Assembly (NCBI RefSeq): GCF_002022275.1
Contig: NZ_MSDF01000046.1
Span: forward strand, 1 to 55,161
Reading direction: 5' to 3'
Length of the DNA stretch: 55,161 nt
Source: Pseudomonas fluorescens
GTDB lineage: Bacteria; Pseudomonadota; Gammaproteobacteria; Pseudomonadales; Pseudomonadaceae
Under the pieces are notes generated by a model. The model saw only the letters and a list, made by a program, of their open reading frames with translations. It was not told the origin of the DNA and did no database searches. A program made the position numbers and the translations under genes. Positions 42,813 through 51,746 of this stretch are shown piece by piece (the stretch's first letter is position 1; each line of letters starts with the position of its first letter).

Positions 42813-43982
42813 TCAGAAGTAATACCCGATGTTCATGTACAGCTGATTCTCCCACTGGTTACTCCCCCCAGCCCCCAGGCTTTGGGTATAGCTGCTGCCA
42901 CCGATATACGGATCGTTCTTGCCGATCAACCACTCCGTGGCAATCCACAATTTGCTGAACGAAAACGACGTACCGAGGATCACCCGCTGCGAGGTCTTGA
43001 ACTCATTATCGGACTTGTCGAACGCACTGTAGTTGGCATACAGCTTCACGCCGCTGATCTGGTCGAACAGGTACTTGCCACCCACGTCGTAGCTCAAGTC
43101 GGCCACATACAGGTTGCCACGGCTGGCGACGTTGAATGTGCCGTCATACCCGCCCAGCGTCACCACACCGTCGGTGCCTTCGTTACGCGGCGACATTTGT
43201 TGGCGCGCGGCCTGCAATTGCACGCCCCACGGGCCGTTTTTGCCCAGGTAGTGAATGGCCACGGCGTTGCGGCGGCCGTCGTCGCCGGTGTCCTTGTTTT
43301 CCAGGGTCGAGGTCAGGCCGGAGAGGCCGACTTCGGATTTCCAGTCGCCCAGCTGCATGGCCTTGGCCACGCGCACCACCACGGTGTTGCGCTCCTGGTT
43401 GTTGCTGCCGTCGGCCACGTAGCTGTCGGCCTCGGAGATCACACTGGAATAGGTCACGCCCTTGCTGGTGCCGCGGCCTTGCCACGCCGGGCGCAGGTAG
43501 TAACCGGCCTGGATGTTCCAGTCGCCGCTTTGCTGGATGTACTTGGTACCGATTTGCTGCACGTCCTCCAGGCCGATCACGTTGCCGAGGGTTTCGTAGA
43601 AGGTGCTGCCGAAGTACGGCTGCAGGCCGAACGGCACGGTGTTCAAGCCCACCTGGATCTGCTGGTCGGGGTTGAATTTGTAGCCGACCCACGCGAACTT
43701 GGCGAACTGAATATCACCGTAATTCTTGGTGTACTGGTAGGGGTAGGAGCGCCCGTAGAAGCGGTATTGCGCCTCGCCGGTCCAGGTATCGGAGTTGTAC
43801 TTGGCGCTAAGAAAGGCGGTGTCGAGGCCGAACTTTTGGATGTCGCGGTCCGGGTCGTAGTCCCAGCGCGCCCGCACGGCGCCGCCGAGGTCGAGGTTGT
43901 CGGTGACCTGGTAGGCCATGGCCGGTGCCGCGAGGGCGCCGAGCACGGGGACCAGGGCGATGTAGCGTAAGGTTGGTCGCAT
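42813..43982 (-). CDS. Outer-membrane beta-barrel porin
   Basis: This 389-residue protein has a Sec signal peptide (cleavage after APAMA, near residue 23), alternating polar/hydrophobic strands with many aromatic residues, and a terminal Phe (MNIGYYF) as required for barrel insertion. The family looks like a Pseudomonas porin for small solutes, but I cannot assign OprD, OprB or OprP type. It is the last gene of the ABC transporter cluster (85 bp after the ATPase), so it probably lets the same substrate through the outer membrane. Confidence 0.78.
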   Translation of the reverse strand: MRPTLRYIALVPVLGALAAPAMAYQVTDNLDLGGAVRARWDYDPDRDIQKFGLDTAFLSAKYNSDTWTGEAQYRFYGRSYPYQYTKNYGDIQFAKFAWVGYKFNPDQQIQVGLNTVPFGLQPYFGSTFYETLGNVIGLEDVQQIGTKYIQQSGDWNIQAGYYLRPAWQGRGTSKGVTYSSVISEADSYVADGSNNQERNTVVVRVAKAMQLGDWKSEVGLSGLTSTLENKDTGDDGRRNAVAIHYLGKNGPWGVQLQAARQQMSPRNEGTDGVVTLGGYDGTFNVASRGNLYVADLSYDVGGKYLFDQISGVKLYANYSAFDKSDNEFKTSQRVILGTSFSFSKLWIATEWLIGKNDPYIGGSSYTQSLGAGGSNQWENQLYMNIGYYF

Positions 43983-44067
43983 GGTTTTACTCTCGTTATT
44001 GGTTATTTTTTGGCAACAGCAGCCCGTTGCCGCAGCGAACGCTGCGACGCGGGGAAAAGGGTCGAAC

Positions 44068-45708
44068 TTAAGAAGCAGCGGGGCGGATCAGCCTCAGCGG
44101 CGGCCCGGCAGCCGGTAATTGCGTGGCCCCCGGCGCGGCCGCGAGCAGCGCCTGGGTGTAGCTGTTCTGCGGCCTGAGCAGCACCTGCTCGGCGGTGCCG
44201 TATTCGACGACTTCGCCTTGGCGCATTACCGCGATGTGGTCGCTGATCTGCGCCGCCACGCGCAGGTCGTGGGTGATGAACAGGATGCTCAGGTTGAGTT
44301 TCTTCTGAAGGTCCGCGAGCAATTCCAGCACCTGCTTTTGCACCGACACATCCAGCGCCGACACGCTTTCATCGGCAATCAGCACCTCCGGACGCATGGC
44401 CAGCGCGCGAGCAATGCCGATGCGCTGGCGCTGGCCGCCGGAGAACTGCCGGGGCTTGCGTTGCAAGGCGTCGCGCTTGAGGCCGACCTGTTCGAGCAAA
44501 TCGCCGGCCTCGGCCCAGGCGTCCTTGGCCGACAACCCGCGCAATTGCGCGGCGCGGGCGAGGATGTCGCCGACGCGGTGGCGTGGATTGAGCGAGCCGT
44601 AGGGGTCCTGGAAAATCATCTGGATGCGCCGGCGGTTGGCGGCCAACGCCGAGCCGTGCAGGGCCAGAAAGTCGGTGTCGCCGACCCACACGTGCCCGCT
44701 GTCGCTGTCCACCAAACGAATCGCCGCCTTCACCAGCGTGCTTTTGCCCGAGCCCGACTCGCCGACAATCGCCAGCGTCTTGCCCCGTGGCAAATTCAGC
44801 GACACGTTCCGCAGCGCTGCTACCGAACTGCCGCCGACGGTGTAGGTCTTGGTCAGATGCTCGATGCGCAGGGCCATTTCGCCGTCGGCACTCGGCACAT
44901 GCAGTTCTGGATGCAGGGCAGGCACGGCTGCAATCAGCTTGCGCGTGTAGGCATGGGCCGGTGCGTTGAGCACCTGATCACGCTCGCCGATTTCCACCAG
45001 TCGGCCACCTTCCATCACCGCAATGCGGTCGGCAATCTGCGCCACCACGCCAAAGTCGTGGGTGATGAACAGAATGCCGTGCTGCCCGCGCCCGCGCAGG
45101 TCACGCACCAGTTTCAAGACCTGGGCCTGCGTGGTGACATCCAGCGCGGTGGTAGGCTCGTCGGCGATCAACAGATCCGGGTTCATCGCCAGCGCCATCG
45201 CAATCACCACCCGCTGGCACTGACCGCCGGAGAGCTGATGGGGAAAGCTGTTGGCGATGCGCGGCGGGTCCGGCAGTTGAGTGGATTCCAGCAGCGCGAG
45301 CATGCGTTCACGGCGCTCCACCGCAGGCATCTGTGGCGCATGAATATCGAAGATTTCCTCGACCTGTTTGCCAATCCGGATCGCCGGGTTCAGCGCCGCC
45401 ATCGGCTCCTGGAAGATCATCGCGATACGGTTGCCGCGCAGGGCACGCAGGCGGGGTTCGTCCAGGGTGCAGATGTCGTCACCGAGAAAGTCGATCACCC
45501 CACCGGCATGCCGCAAGCCCTTGGCGTAATCGCCCATGATCGCTGCTGACAGCACGGATTTGCCCGAGCCTGACTCGCCGATCACACACAGAATTTCACC
45601 CTTGCGCACGTCCAGGCTGATGCCTTGTACGGCGTGGCTGCGGTCGGCGCCCTTGGGCAGTTCGACGCTGAGGTTGTCGACCCGCAATACGGTTTGCTGG
45701 CTGTTCAT
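44068..45708 (-). CDS. ABC transporter ATPase, fused DppD-DppF type
   Basis: This 546-residue protein consists of two complete ABC ATPase domains in one chain. Walker A is GESGSGKSVL in the first (about residue 37) and GESGSGKSTL in the second (about 315). Signature motifs are LSGGQCQRV and FSGGQRQRI. It powers import of peptides or similar compounds (YejF/GsiA-like layout). ATG at 45708 follows AAGGAG and lies 2 bp after the permease stop. Confidence 0.92.
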   Translation of the reverse strand: MNSQQTVLRVDNLSVELPKGADRSHAVQGISLDVRKGEILCVIGESGSGKSVLSAAIMGDYAKGLRHAGGVIDFLGDDICTLDEPRLRALRGNRIAMIFQEPMAALNPAIRIGKQVEEIFDIHAPQMPAVERRERMLALLESTQLPDPPRIANSFPHQLSGGQCQRVVIAMALAMNPDLLIADEPTTALDVTTQAQVLKLVRDLRGRGQHGILFITHDFGVVAQIADRIAVMEGGRLVEIGERDQVLNAPAHAYTRKLIAAVPALHPELHVPSADGEMALRIEHLTKTYTVGGSSVAALRNVSLNLPRGKTLAIVGESGSGKSTLVKAAIRLVDSDSGHVWVGDTDFLALHGSALAANRRRIQMIFQDPYGSLNPRHRVGDILARAAQLRGLSAKDAWAEAGDLLEQVGLKRDALQRKPRQFSGGQRQRIGIARALAMRPEVLIADESVSALDVSVQKQVLELLADLQKKLNLSILFITHDLRVAAQISDHIAVMRQGEVVEYGTAEQVLLRPQNSYTQALLAAAPGATQLPAAGPPLRLIRPAAS

Positions 45709-45710
45709 GC

Positions 45711-46547
45711 TCAACTCCTTGCGCCTTGCTGCGCGTGTTCATCCAGCCCGTCGGCGAGCAAGCTCAGGCCGAGCATCAGGGTGGAGATGGCGATGCAGGG
45801 GAAGATCACCAGGTGCGGGAAGGTAATGGCCATGGCGCGGCCGTCGTTGATCATGCCGCCCCAGTCCGGGGTAGGCGGCGGCAGGCCGAGGCCGAGAAAC
45901 CCGAGGGCGCCGATCATGATCGCGGTGTAGCCGATGCGCAGGCAGAAATCGACGATCAGCGGACCGCCGCAGTTGGGCAGGATCTCCACCAGCATGATGC
46001 GCAGCGAACCTTCGCCCTGGGTGATGGCGCTGAGCACGTAGTCGCGCGAGCGAATGTCGATGGTCAGTGCACGCATGATCCGGAAGATTGCCGGGGCGCT
46101 GGTGAAGGTCACTGCAATCAGGATATTCAGCGCCGAGGCGCCGAGGGCGATGATGATCACGATGTACAGCACCAGCACCGGGAACGACAGCACGGTGTCG
46201 GCCACGTAAGACAGCACCGCATCCACCCAGCCATTGAAGTAGCCGGCGCACAAACCCATGGCGATGCCCACGGCAAACGCAGTGAGGGTGGCCAGAATCG
46301 ACCAGAACAACACGGTGCGCGTGCCCCAGATCAGCCGCGAAAGAATGTCGCGGCCAATCATGTCGGTGCCCAGCAGGAAGCTCGCACCGTCATCACCGGC
46401 GGTCATGGGCGAGAGCAGCGGCGTGAAGCTTTCCAGTGGGTTGTGCGGCGCCAGCCACGGTGCGAACAGGGCGACGAACACCCAGCCGCCCACCAGCAGT
46501 AAACCGAGCAATGCCAGGGGATGTTTGAACGCTTTAAGCAGGTTCAT
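45711..46547 (-). CDS. ABC transporter permease, DppC/NikC type
   Basis: This 278-residue inner-membrane protein has about six membrane segments. The first follows a short cytoplasmic tail, and a periplasmic loop carries the LLGTDMIGRDILSRLIWGTR motif of the DppC/OppC family. It pairs with the DppB-type permease, whose stop codon it overlaps (ATGA). Confidence 0.93.
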   Translation of the reverse strand: MNLLKAFKHPLALLGLLLVGGWVFVALFAPWLAPHNPLESFTPLLSPMTAGDDGASFLLGTDMIGRDILSRLIWGTRTVLFWSILATLTAFAVGIAMGLCAGYFNGWVDAVLSYVADTVLSFPVLVLYIVIIIALGASALNILIAVTFTSAPAIFRIMRALTIDIRSRDYVLSAITQGEGSLRIMLVEILPNCGGPLIVDFCLRIGYTAIMIGALGFLGLGLPPPTPDWGGMINDGRAMAITFPHLVIFPCIAISTLMLGLSLLADGLDEHAQQGARS

Positions 46548-47497
46548 TGGCTGCCTCCGCCGAGACTGCGCAGGGTGATGCGCGGGTTGAGCCAGGTGTA
46601 GGCCAGGTCCGAGAAAATCTTGCTGATGCCCACCACCACGCCACTGATCATCGCGCAGGCTTCGATCAGGTAGACGTCATGGTTCAGGGACGCGGTGTAG
46701 AGCATCGAGCCGAAGCCCTTGTAGGCGAAAAACACCTCCACCACGATCACGTTCGACAGCAGCCACGGGATGTACAGCATGATCACCGTGACCGGCGCGA
46801 TGAGCACGTTGCGCAGGGCATGACGCAACACAATGCGGGTGGTCGAGGCGCCCTTGAGCCGCGCGGTGCGGATGTACGGCGCCTGCATCACTTCGACCAT
46901 CGACGCTCGGGTAATCCGCGCCAGGTAACCGATGCCGAACAGGCACAGCACCATCAGCGGCAGTACCAGCTCCACCGGGCTGAAACCCTCGCTCATGCTG
47001 CTCACGCCCGGCAGCCAGTTGAGCCAGAACACGAAGATCGCCGAGACGAATACTGCGCTGGCGAAGTCTGGAATCGAGGTGGTGACGATCGACAGGAACG
47101 ACACCAGCCGGTCGATCAAAGAGCCCTGGCGTACCCCGGCGAGGATGCCCAGGGTCAGCGCCACCGGCACCATCACCAGCAAGGCCAGCCCGGCCAGGGT
47201 CAGGGTTTGCCACAGGTTGGGCAGCAATAACTTGAGCACCGGCTCGCGAAAGTACACCGAGGTGCCCCAGTCGCCGGTCACGAAGTCCTTGAGCCACACC
47301 AGGTAGCGCCACACGAATGGCTGGTTGTAGCCGTGTTCCAGCAGCCACGCCGCGCGCTGGTCGGCGGCGGAATAGGGGCCGAGGACGTTGATTGCCACGT
47401 CTTCGATATTGAGTTCCAGCGCCAGGAACACAATCAGCGATACCGACAGCAGGGTCGCCAGCAGCATCAGCAATTTGCGCAGTAGAAAATGAGCCAT
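46544..47497 (-). CDS. ABC transporter permease, DppB/NikB type
   Basis: This 317-residue inner-membrane protein has about six membrane segments and the DppB-type loop DWGTSVYFREPV. An ATG three codons upstream lies too close to GGAG, so ATG at 47497 is used. It forms the membrane channel with the DppC-type permease. Confidence 0.9.
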   Translation of the reverse strand: MAHFLLRKLLMLLATLLSVSLIVFLALELNIEDVAINVLGPYSAADQRAAWLLEHGYNQPFVWRYLVWLKDFVTGDWGTSVYFREPVLKLLLPNLWQTLTLAGLALLVMVPVALTLGILAGVRQGSLIDRLVSFLSIVTTSIPDFASAVFVSAIFVFWLNWLPGVSSMSEGFSPVELVLPLMVLCLFGIGYLARITRASMVEVMQAPYIRTARLKGASTTRIVLRHALRNVLIAPVTVIMLYIPWLLSNVIVVEVFFAYKGFGSMLYTASLNHDVYLIEACAMISGVVVGISKIFSDLAYTWLNPRITLRSLGGGSQ

Positions 47498-47553
47498 CAG
47501 GACCATGCTCCGACAGGTTTCGGGAGGCCTGCCCGCACGCGGGCAGGCGTGAC

Positions 47554-49188
47554 TCAGGCACTCAGCCAGACGCTACCCATGGGGTAGAAGTCGGACGGGT
47601 GCACCTGAAAGCCCTGGACCTTTTTGCTCACGGCGGTGAATTTGTCGCCCCAGAACGGCTGCACGATCACGCAAGCGTCCTGCAGGATTTGCTCGACGCT
47701 TTGCATGGCCACGGCGCGCTGCTTGGGATCGATGATGCCCATGGCCTTGTCCAGCGCGGCGTCGAAAGCCGGGTCGTTGTAGTGGCTTTCATTCCAGGCG
47801 CCGCCGCCGCGATACGCCAGCTCCAGAGACATCACACCGAGCGGGCGATGGGCCCAATAGGTCAGGCTGAACGCGGCCTTGTCCCAGATTGGCCAGTACT
47901 GCGCGGCGGGCACCACTTTGAGGTTGATGCGGATGCCGGCTTCCAGGCAGTTCTGTTGCAGGATTTGCGCGCAGTCCTGCTCATAGCGGCCCTGGGTGTT
48001 GCCGACGATCAGGTCGATGTCCAGACCTTTGGGGAAGCCGGCTTCAACCAGGAGTTTTTTTGCCGCCGCCACGTCGCGTTCGCGCTTGGGCAGCGGGAAA
48101 TATTCAGGGTGGGACGGCGCCACGTGATGGTCTTCGCCGAGGGTGCCCATGCCGCGATAGGCGACCTTGAGCATCTGCGCATTGTCGGCGCAGAGCACCA
48201 CGGCTTTGCGGATGCGCAGGTCGGTAAAGGGTTTTTGATCGCAGGCCATGCGCATCACCACGGTCTGCGCGGATTTGCAGCTCAGCAACTGCGCTCCGGG
48301 CAGACGCTTGGCCAGGTCCAGTTCGGCCACGGTGACGCGGTACAGCACGTCGACTTGCCCGGCTTGCAGCGCGGCCAGGTGGGTGGACACGTCGGTGCCC
48401 ATGTCGATGTAGCGCAGCTCATCCAGGTTGGCGGGTTTGCCCCAGTAATCGGCGCGCTTGGCGAACGTCGCCTGCTTGTTGACCGCAAACGACACCAGCT
48501 TGAACGGCCCGGTGGCCAACGGGTTTTTCGCCCAGTCATCACCGGCCTTGAAGCTGCGGTGCACGAGGGCACAGGTGAAGGCGTTGAGCATTTCGGGGAT
48601 TGCCAGGATCGGACGCTTGAGTTGCAGGCGGAACTGGTAGTCGCTGACTTTTTCGAAGGCCTTGATGTCCTGGAACGCAGTGCGGTTGACCGACTTGGAG
48701 TCGGCGGCAATCCAGCGTTCGATGTTGTGTTGCACGTCGTCGACGTTGAAGCTGTCGCCGTTGCTCCACTTCACGTCCTGGCGCAGGTTGAAGGTCCAGG
48801 TGGTGAGGTCTTCGGACGGGCTCCAGCTTTCGGCGAGGTAGGGGTGGGTGATGTTGTCGGCGTCGACCCAGGTCAGGTATTCCAGGGAGTTGCGCAACAG
48901 GTTCGACGCTTCGATCCAGGTGATCAGCATCGGGTCCTGGATTTCCTGGATTGCACAGGCAAAGCGCAGGCTGCCACCCTGGCGGGCCGGTGTGCCATCG
49001 GCGGCCTGAGCGTCGTTGCCGAGCAGGGCCGAGCCGATAAAGGTGGAGGCGCTGGCCACGGTGATGCCCAGCAGGGCGGCGGTACGCAGGAATTGGCGGC
49101 GGTTGATCTCGCCACGTTGCACTTGGGCACACAGGTCGTTTACGGCTGGATGTGGCAGGCTGCCGTCCAGGGTCGTCAAGTCTTTCAT
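47554..49188 (-). CDS. ABC transporter substrate-binding protein (SBP family 5), Tat-exported
   Basis: This 544-residue periplasmic protein belongs to the peptide/nickel-type solute-binding family 5. A twin-arginine signal (NRRQFLRTAALLGITVASA) starts near residue 27, after a long polar N-region, so it is exported folded. Family strands such as AESWSPSEDLTTWTFNLRQDVKWSNGD follow in two pieces. ATG at 49188 follows GGAGAGG; an upstream in-frame ATG is less likely. It is the first gene of the transporter cluster. The ligand is unknown. Confidence 0.92.
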   Translation of the reverse strand: MKDLTTLDGSLPHPAVNDLCAQVQRGEINRRQFLRTAALLGITVASASTFIGSALLGNDAQAADGTPARQGGSLRFACAIQEIQDPMLITWIEASNLLRNSLEYLTWVDADNITHPYLAESWSPSEDLTTWTFNLRQDVKWSNGDSFNVDDVQHNIERWIAADSKSVNRTAFQDIKAFEKVSDYQFRLQLKRPILAIPEMLNAFTCALVHRSFKAGDDWAKNPLATGPFKLVSFAVNKQATFAKRADYWGKPANLDELRYIDMGTDVSTHLAALQAGQVDVLYRVTVAELDLAKRLPGAQLLSCKSAQTVVMRMACDQKPFTDLRIRKAVVLCADNAQMLKVAYRGMGTLGEDHHVAPSHPEYFPLPKRERDVAAAKKLLVEAGFPKGLDIDLIVGNTQGRYEQDCAQILQQNCLEAGIRINLKVVPAAQYWPIWDKAAFSLTYWAHRPLGVMSLELAYRGGGAWNESHYNDPAFDAALDKAMGIIDPKQRAVAMQSVEQILQDACVIVQPFWGDKFTAVSKKVQGFQVHPSDFYPMGSVWLSA

Positions 49189-49481
49189 AAGCCTCTCCGG
49201 TACTTGCGAATATGCGTTTTTGTTGAACCGCAAGGGTCAGTGGCTGGCGCGATGCGCGCGCCGCCGAGACCGCTGTGAAACCGGCAGAAGAACAAGGCAA
49301 AACGAAGTCAGGAGGCGGGCAATGGGATAGGACATAGGGCAGCTCTCATGTTGTTTTTATTAGAGATGCCCGCAGTTTTGTCATTTGCGCAACGATGGAC
49401 AAACGACAAATTCTGCACAGTAACCTTCTATAAATGCATGTTACCTGTCCGTCCCAGGGCCGCCTGTGGTGCTAGACGGGT

Positions 49482-50708
49482 TCAGCGCGGCAACAGGCGC
49501 GGATCGAACGGGTAGTCGGACAGCAACTCAATGCCGTGTTCGTGGATATAGATCTGTTCTTCGAGCTTGACCCCTTCGCCGCCGTCGTCGTGGCCGATGT
49601 AGCTCTCCACGCAGATGGTCATGCCCGCTTCGAAAACCCCGTCGTAGCCCAGCGCGTCGATGTCTTCGCGGTGCACCACGTAAGGGTATTCACCGGTCAT
49701 GCCAACCCCGTGCACCAGGGCGAAGTAGCGGTTGTTTTTGTAATGCTCGGGAATTTTCCAGGCCATCTCCGCGTATTCCTTGAAACTGCGCCCGGCCTTG
49801 AGCATTTCGACGTTGGTTTGCACTTGTTCGTAGGCCAGTTTGTAGAGTTCCTGCTGCTTGGCGGTGGCGGCCTGATCGCCACACAAAAAGGTGCGCGAGA
49901 AGTCCGCGTAGTAGCCGAAACGGCCGACCACGTCAGTGTCGAGCGCCACCAGGTCACCGGCTTCGATGGGGCGTGTGCTGCATTCCTGAAACCACGGGTT
50001 GGTGCGCGGGCCGGAGGAGAGCAGGCGGGTTTCCACGTAGTCGCCGTCGGTGGCGATCACATGCTGGTGCAGGTGTGACCACAGTTGGTTTTCGGTGATG
50101 CCCGGGGTGAGCTTGCTTTCCATCAGACGCACCCCGGCTTCGGTGGCACGCAGGCTGGCGCGGATCATCTTCAGTTCGTTGGGCACCTTGATGCAACGCG
50201 CGCGCTCCAGCGGTTCCTGGGCGTCAAACACCTGGTAGCCGAGGCGTTGCAGTTCGAAAGCGGCCGCCGAGGTGGCGCTCTCGATCGCGATGCGTTTGCC
50301 ACCGCCGCATTTGCGCACCAGTTCGTCGATTTCCGCAGCCCAGTCGGCGGTCACGTTGCCGAGGAAACTTTCACAGAAGTAATAAGAGATGGCCTTGGCC
50401 GGGCGCACTTCGTCCACGGTGTTCAGGGTTTCAGCCAGGTGCAGGCAGCCGCCGAATTCGAAGATCACCACCGGGCCTTCCGCCGGAATAAAGGCATACC
50501 GCGCCGGGTTGCGCGCCGAGTACACCTGCATGTTGCGCGAGCCGGTGGCGTAGCGCATATGGGTGGGGTCGAACAGCACGCAGGCGGCGTAGTCACGTTT
50601 TTTCAGTTCGTTGCGCACCCGTTGCAGGCGGTCCAGCTGGATTTGCTGGATCTCGTCATGGGTAGGTTCACAGTCGGCGGGGTTGCGGTTCGGGCCGGAC
50701 AGGCTCAT
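49482..50708 (-). CDS. DddP-like M24-fold metalloenzyme (Xaa-Pro peptidase family)
   Basis: This 408-residue protein has the creatinase N-domain and a C-terminal pita-bread domain. The metal-ligand set D257, D259, D269, H333, E368, E383 has the same spacing as the ligands I recall for the DMSP lyase DddP (295, 297, 307, 371, 406, 421). Y328 also matches, but G339 stands where DddP is said to have its catalytic Asp377. It is therefore either a DddP relative with another reaction or a peptidase. ATG at 50708 follows GAGGAA; an in-frame upstream ATG is rejected. It is 51 bp downstream of the dioxygenase gene. Confidence 0.8.
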   Translation of the reverse strand: MSLSGPNRNPADCEPTHDEIQQIQLDRLQRVRNELKKRDYAACVLFDPTHMRYATGSRNMQVYSARNPARYAFIPAEGPVVIFEFGGCLHLAETLNTVDEVRPAKAISYYFCESFLGNVTADWAAEIDELVRKCGGGKRIAIESATSAAAFELQRLGYQVFDAQEPLERARCIKVPNELKMIRASLRATEAGVRLMESKLTPGITENQLWSHLHQHVIATDGDYVETRLLSSGPRTNPWFQECSTRPIEAGDLVALDTDVVGRFGYYADFSRTFLCGDQAATAKQQELYKLAYEQVQTNVEMLKAGRSFKEYAEMAWKIPEHYKNNRYFALVHGVGMTGEYPYVVHREDIDALGYDGVFEAGMTICVESYIGHDDGGEGVKLEEQIYIHEHGIELLSDYPFDPRLLPR

Positions 50709-50759
50709 GGGATGTTCCTCACAGGGCATAAACGGTTTTTTGGTTTTTTAGGGGGAGAG

Positions 50760-51641
50760 TCAGTCGAGCAACTGGTCGCTGCGCACCAGGTTGCGTTCGG
50801 CTTGCAGATGGGCTTCGGAAAGGCGTCCGTAAAGCTGCTTGGTGCGTTGGGCGCGGCCAATGATTCCGGGCTTTTCCGAGTAGGCGAAGATCGCCGTGTT
50901 GCGCTCGGTAGCACCCTCTACACGGGTGACGCGGTGCACCGAGAAACGGCCCTTGAAGATCTGCAGGTCGCCGGGGTTGAGTTCCAGTTCCTGCACCCGC
51001 GAGCGGTCTTCACCGCGCACCACTTTGCCGACGGCGCCGAGGTTTTCCTGGCTGCGTGAGCGGATCATCGGCGCGTATTCGAACAGGCCGCCAGCCTCGG
51101 GCTTCTGGGTCATCATGCTGACGATGAATTCGTTGGTATCGAAGTGCCAGGGCTGCTCGGTGCCCTCGGGCATCACGTTGATCACCAGCCCGGCGAAGGG
51201 GTCGGCGTATTCGAAAATCTCCGGTTCGTCGAGGCAGGCGCCGATAAAGCGTTTCATCATGGGCGAGACGTACAGGCGGTGAATGATCGCGTCGGGGGCG
51301 ATCATGTCGCGGGTCACAAAGCCGCTGGTACGCTCCATGAATGTGCGGCGCGGGTCATCCTGGGGCAGGGAGGTGTCGTCTTCGGTGAAGTAGGCGTTGA
51401 CCTTGCGCACCGAGAAAAACGTCTTGCCCGACAGCGCCAAACCTTCCAGGCGTGCCTGTTCCAGCGCGGCGGGGCGCAGGAAGTTCTTCAGCAGGCAGCA
51501 ACCGTCTTCGGCCAGTTCCGCACGGGCATGTTCGATCAGTGCGCGTAATTGAACATGGCCCGAATCATGTATGGGGTACAACTCGGTATTAATGATATCG
51601 CTGATATCACCGGTTTCGGCATCGGCAAGTTTGAGACTCAT
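50760..51641 (-). CDS. Fe(II)/2-oxoglutarate-dependent dioxygenase
   Basis: This 293-residue cytoplasmic enzyme has the 2-His-1-carboxylate iron site H166-x-D168 (WHFDTNEF) and H236 (FSVHRVT), with R247 as the likely 2-oxoglutarate ligand. The Asp marks it as a hydroxylase rather than a BesD-type halogenase, which has Gly there. The substrate is probably a free amino acid or small polar compound brought in by the adjacent transporter, by inference. GGAG precedes ATG 51641. It is divergent from a LysR gene. Confidence 0.82.
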   Translation of the reverse strand: MSLKLADAETGDISDIINTELYPIHDSGHVQLRALIEHARAELAEDGCCLLKNFLRPAALEQARLEGLALSGKTFFSVRKVNAYFTEDDTSLPQDDPRRTFMERTSGFVTRDMIAPDAIIHRLYVSPMMKRFIGACLDEPEIFEYADPFAGLVINVMPEGTEQPWHFDTNEFIVSMMTQKPEAGGLFEYAPMIRSRSQENLGAVGKVVRGEDRSRVQELELNPGDLQIFKGRFSVHRVTRVEGATERNTAIFAYSEKPGIIGRAQRTKQLYGRLSEAHLQAERNLVRSDQLLD

Positions 51642-51685
51642 ACACGGCTCCTGAAGTCAGTTGTTGTGTTGAGTCGATAGTTGCG

Positions 51686-51697
51686 TAAAGCGCTTTA
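51686..51697. promoter_or_regulatory. Perfect 12 bp palindrome, candidate operator
   Basis: TAAAGCGCTTTA lies in the 105 bp between the divergent dioxygenase and LysR genes. It is a perfect inverted repeat in the only shared promoter region and could be a LysR or other repressor site. LysR sites usually have the form T-N11-A, so this is tentative. Confidence 0.4.
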
Positions 51698-51746
51698 AAG
51701 TGGAAATTACACGTTGTGATCGAATCCATCGGCAGAGGCGATAGTT

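Noticed and set aside
47599..49278. 559-codon plus-strand frame
   Set aside because: It is antisense to the substrate-binding protein, which has a full Tat signal and family structure.
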